The translations under genes were made by a program, and so were the position numbers. From positions 1,338,640 to 1,402,639 of the forward strand of contig NZ_ML142848.1 in assembly GCF_004138485.1 (NCBI RefSeq): DNA of 64,000 nucleotides. The letters are read 5' to 3'. Source of the stretch: Peristeroidobacter soli. GTDB lineage: Bacteria; Pseudomonadota; Gammaproteobacteria; Steroidobacterales; Steroidobacteraceae. The notes under the pieces were generated by a model. That model worked only from the letters and a program-made list of their open reading frames with translations. It ran no database searches and had not been told where the DNA came from. Below are positions 61,996 to 64,000 of the stretch, piece after piece. The stretch's first letter is position 1. Each line of letters starts with the position of its first letter.

Positions 61996-63942
61996 ATGTG
62001 TGGCATTGCTGGCATCATCAATTCCGACCCGCAACGGGAGCACGCGCTCAAGCGCATGCTCGGTGCGCTCGAGCATCGCGGCCCGGACGGCGAAGGCATT
62101 CATCACGACCCGCATGCGACGCTGGGCCATCGCCGGCTGTCCATCATCGATCTGGCCGGCGGACGACAGCCTCTGTACAACGAAGATCGCTCGCTGGTGC
62201 TGGTCTGCAATGGCGAGATCTATAACTACCGCGAGCTGCGTCAGCGTCTGGAGCAGGACGGTCATCGCTTTGCGACGAACAGCGACTGCGAAGTCATTCT
62301 CGGTCTGTACGAACGTCACGGCGACCGTCTGGTCGATCACTTGCGCGGCATGTTCGCGTTCGCTTTGTGGGACACGAAGCGCAAGCGGTTGCTGGCCGCG
62401 CGCGATCATCTGGGACAGAAGCCTTTCTTCTATAGCGCCGGCGAACAGGGTTTCGCCTTCGCGTCCGAGATCAAGGCGCTGCGAGCGCTGGACCGGCGCC
62501 GGCAGCGGATGAATCTCGCGGCGCTGGATCAATATCTCGCCCTGCGGCTCATCGATGCGCCGCTGACCATGTACGAGGGCATTCATAAACTGCCGCCAGG
62601 TCATCTGCTGTCGCTCGAATCGGGCGGCACGCCGCAAATCCGTCGTTACTGGCATCTGCAACAGAACCCCAAGCTTGCAGGCACCGAAGAACAGTTGCTC
62701 GACGAGTTGCAGGCCAGGCTGCAGGAGACGCTTCGGCTGCACATGGAGAGCGATGTGCCGGTCGGCGCGTTCCTGAGCGGCGGCATGGATTCGAGTCTGC
62801 TGGTCGCGATGTTGTCGCGGGACTTGAAGGTCAAGCATCTGCCGACCTTCACCATGGGCCTGAACTATCAGCGTTTCGACGAAGCGCCCGCCGCTCGCGC
62901 CGTCGCGAAGCTGTTTGGCACCGAGCACCATGAAGAGCGCGTGCAGCCCGAGATCGCCGCGCATCTACCCGATCTGGTGTGGGCCCTCGATGAGCCGTCG
63001 GATCCACTGTCACTGTGCACCTGGCTGCTGGCGAAGTTCACGCGTCGGCACGTCAAGGTCGTGATCGGCGGCGACGGCGGCGACGAATTGTTCGGCGGCT
63101 ACGATCGTTATTACGGCAATCTGTACGCCGCTCGATACAGCCGATTGCCGGAAACCTTGCGTCGCAAGCTGCTGGCGCCGGCGATGGCGATGATTCCCGA
63201 GTCGGGCTGGTACAAGAGCATCGGCCACCAGCTGCGCTGGCTGCATCACTTATCGTTCCATTCGGGCAGCGCGCGTTACGCGGCGAGTCTGAATTACTTC
63301 TATTTCGACCCCACGCGCCGCCGCCAGTTGTACTCGCGTGATGTCCAGCACCGCTGGCCGAATCTGGATGCGGAAGCGGCCATCCGCCGGCCGTATGAAG
63401 AATCGGAAGGCGGCGATCTGGATCGAATGCTGTACGCCGACAGTCTGGTGCGGCTGCCCAATCATCCGGTGATGATTACCGATCGGATCTGCATGGCTCA
63501 TGGCCTGGAAGCCCGCAGCCCGTTCATGGATCACGAGCTCGCAAGCTTTGCCGCGCGCTTGCCGTCAGCGATGAAAGTGCGCGGCAGCACCTTGCGTTAT
63601 ATCCAACGCAAACTGGCGGCGCGTTATCTGCCCTCGGAAATTCTGGATCGTCCCAAGCAGGGCTTCTCATCCGCCCTGCCCTATCTGCTCCAGGCCGAAT
63701 ACACGCGCCTGTACCGGTCCTGCCTGAGGCAATCGCAGCTGGTACAGGATCGCGTGCTCGACCGGCAGGCCATCGCGCAACTCGTCGACGAACATCTGGC
63801 CAAACGCGCCGATCACGGCAACCGCCTGTGGCTGCTGATCAACGCGGAGATCTGGTATCGCATGTCCATCCTCGGCCAGTCCAAAGAAGACTTGCGTCGC
63901 GAGCTCGCCGCCGACGAGCACGGCACTCGTCGCGCCAGCTGA
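61996..63942 (+). CDS. asnB: Glutamine-dependent asparagine-synthase-like amidotransferase
   Basis: A 648-residue AsnB-type protein. It begins MCGIAGIINSDPQREHALKR, with Cys2 as the glutaminase nucleophile after Met removal, then RGPDGEGIHHD, LSIIDLAGGRQPLYNED and CNGEIYNYRELR. The synthetase half has FLSGGMDSSLLVAM (the ATP pyrophosphatase SGGxDS loop), GGDGGDELFGGYDRYY and EARSPFMDHELASFAARLP. The usual product is asparagine, but in exopolysaccharide loci such enzymes probably amidate a carboxylated sugar. It starts 4 bp after the GT4 stop, with no visible Shine-Dalgarno sequence, so translation may rely on coupling. Confidence 0.93.
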   Translation: MCGIAGIINSDPQREHALKRMLGALEHRGPDGEGIHHDPHATLGHRRLSIIDLAGGRQPLYNEDRSLVLVCNGEIYNYRELRQRLEQDGHRFATNSDCEVILGLYERHGDRLVDHLRGMFAFALWDTKRKRLLAARDHLGQKPFFYSAGEQGFAFASEIKALRALDRRRQRMNLAALDQYLALRLIDAPLTMYEGIHKLPPGHLLSLESGGTPQIRRYWHLQQNPKLAGTEEQLLDELQARLQETLRLHMESDVPVGAFLSGGMDSSLLVAMLSRDLKVKHLPTFTMGLNYQRFDEAPAARAVAKLFGTEHHEERVQPEIAAHLPDLVWALDEPSDPLSLCTWLLAKFTRRHVKVVIGGDGGDELFGGYDRYYGNLYAARYSRLPETLRRKLLAPAMAMIPESGWYKSIGHQLRWLHHLSFHSGSARYAASLNYFYFDPTRRRQLYSRDVQHRWPNLDAEAAIRRPYEESEGGDLDRMLYADSLVRLPNHPVMITDRICMAHGLEARSPFMDHELASFAARLPSAMKVRGSTLRYIQRKLAARYLPSEILDRPKQGFSSALPYLLQAEYTRLYRSCLRQSQLVQDRVLDRQAIAQLVDEHLAKRADHGNRLWLLINAEIWYRMSILGQSKEDLRRELAADEHGTRRAS

Positions 63943-63959
63943 TCGCCGCTGTATCAGCA

Positions 63960-64000
63960 ATGAAAACCTGGCTGCGGATCATCGTCACGCTGCTGTTGTG
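63960..64000 (+). CDS. Start of a gene cut by the right edge
   Basis: The ATG at 63960, 17 bp after the asnB stop, reads MKTWLRIIVTLLL and stays open to the window end. A basic start followed by a hydrophobic run suggests a signal peptide or first membrane helix. Nothing more can be said about its function. Confidence 0.4.
   Translation, partial: MKTWLRIIVTLLL

Noticed and set aside
37703-64000. Exosortase/PEP-CTERM type exopolysaccharide locus
   Set aside because: CapK-like, heparinase-like, asnB-like and initiating transferase genes also occur there, but no exosortase, PEP-CTERM protein or XrtA-linked chain-length genes are present in the window.

Overview
This is a GC-rich chromosomal window. 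The gene set points to a Gram-negative gammaproteobacterium of the Xanthomonadales/Nevskiales/Steroidobacteraceae type. The evidence is an outer membrane toolkit (RND pump with NodT/OprM channel, TonB receptors, SPOR protein), a birA-coaX-SPOR neighbourhood, propeller-amidohydrolase and S8/S53-like exoproteins, and short-chain dehydrogenase and Old Yellow Enzyme genes. The taxonomic placement is inference. I see no phage, insertion sequence, CRISPR array or plasmid gene.

Positions 1-10.5 kb hold small catabolic and stress operons. An OYE-SDR-EthD operon diverges from a Dabb-domain gene and sits beside a MarR regulator. These are followed by a disordered low-complexity protein, a 1084-residue beta-propeller/amidohydrolase exported protein, a VOC protein coupled to a lipoprotein-type methyltransferase, and an FHS-family sugar permease. 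Positions 9.9-16.4 kb hold a TetR-controlled tripartite RND efflux operon with a recognisable promoter and palindromic operator. A tRNA-Thr(TGT) gene follows, then a HigB/HigA-like (HI1419/HI1420 type) toxin-antitoxin pair whose promoter carries a perfect 18-bp palindrome.

Positions 17.7-27.5 kb are mixed: a lactonase-like metallo-hydrolase, a large secreted serine peptidase with Glu at the usual His position, an extra methionine aminopeptidase, a frameshifted remnant of an outer membrane barrel gene, a DUF4142 protein, an N-terminally truncated Crp/Fnr regulator, a CgeB-like glycosyltransferase and an AlkB-type dioxygenase. Positions 27.4-33 kb hold a TonB receptor divergent from a YfiR-like periplasmic protein. 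That protein is translationally coupled to a two-transmembrane hybrid histidine kinase, which looks like a YfiR signalling module with a phosphorelay output. Positions 33-37.7 kb are housekeeping: a SPOR protein, a small cytochrome c, coaX, birA, plsY and ctlX.

Positions 37.7-64 kb form one large polysaccharide locus. Reading leftward from about 52.2 kb are an initiating sugar-phosphate transferase, a GT39-like membrane protein, a Wzx flippase, a sulfotransferase, a Wzy polymerase, three GT4 glycosyltransferases, a CapK-like adenylate-forming enzyme and a heparinase II/III-family lyase. To the right are a pectate-lyase-like secreted protein, a GlpD-like FAD oxidoreductase, an NAD-dependent epimerase, and a receptor-like Ser/Thr kinase with two tandem-repeat linkers and an extracytoplasmic Calx-beta domain. 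These are followed by a methyltransferase, another GT4 enzyme, an asparagine-synthase-type amidotransferase, and the start of a further gene cut by the window edge. Together they suggest a Wzx/Wzy-dependent, probably sulfated and amidated exopolysaccharide with its own lyases and possibly its own kinase-based regulation.
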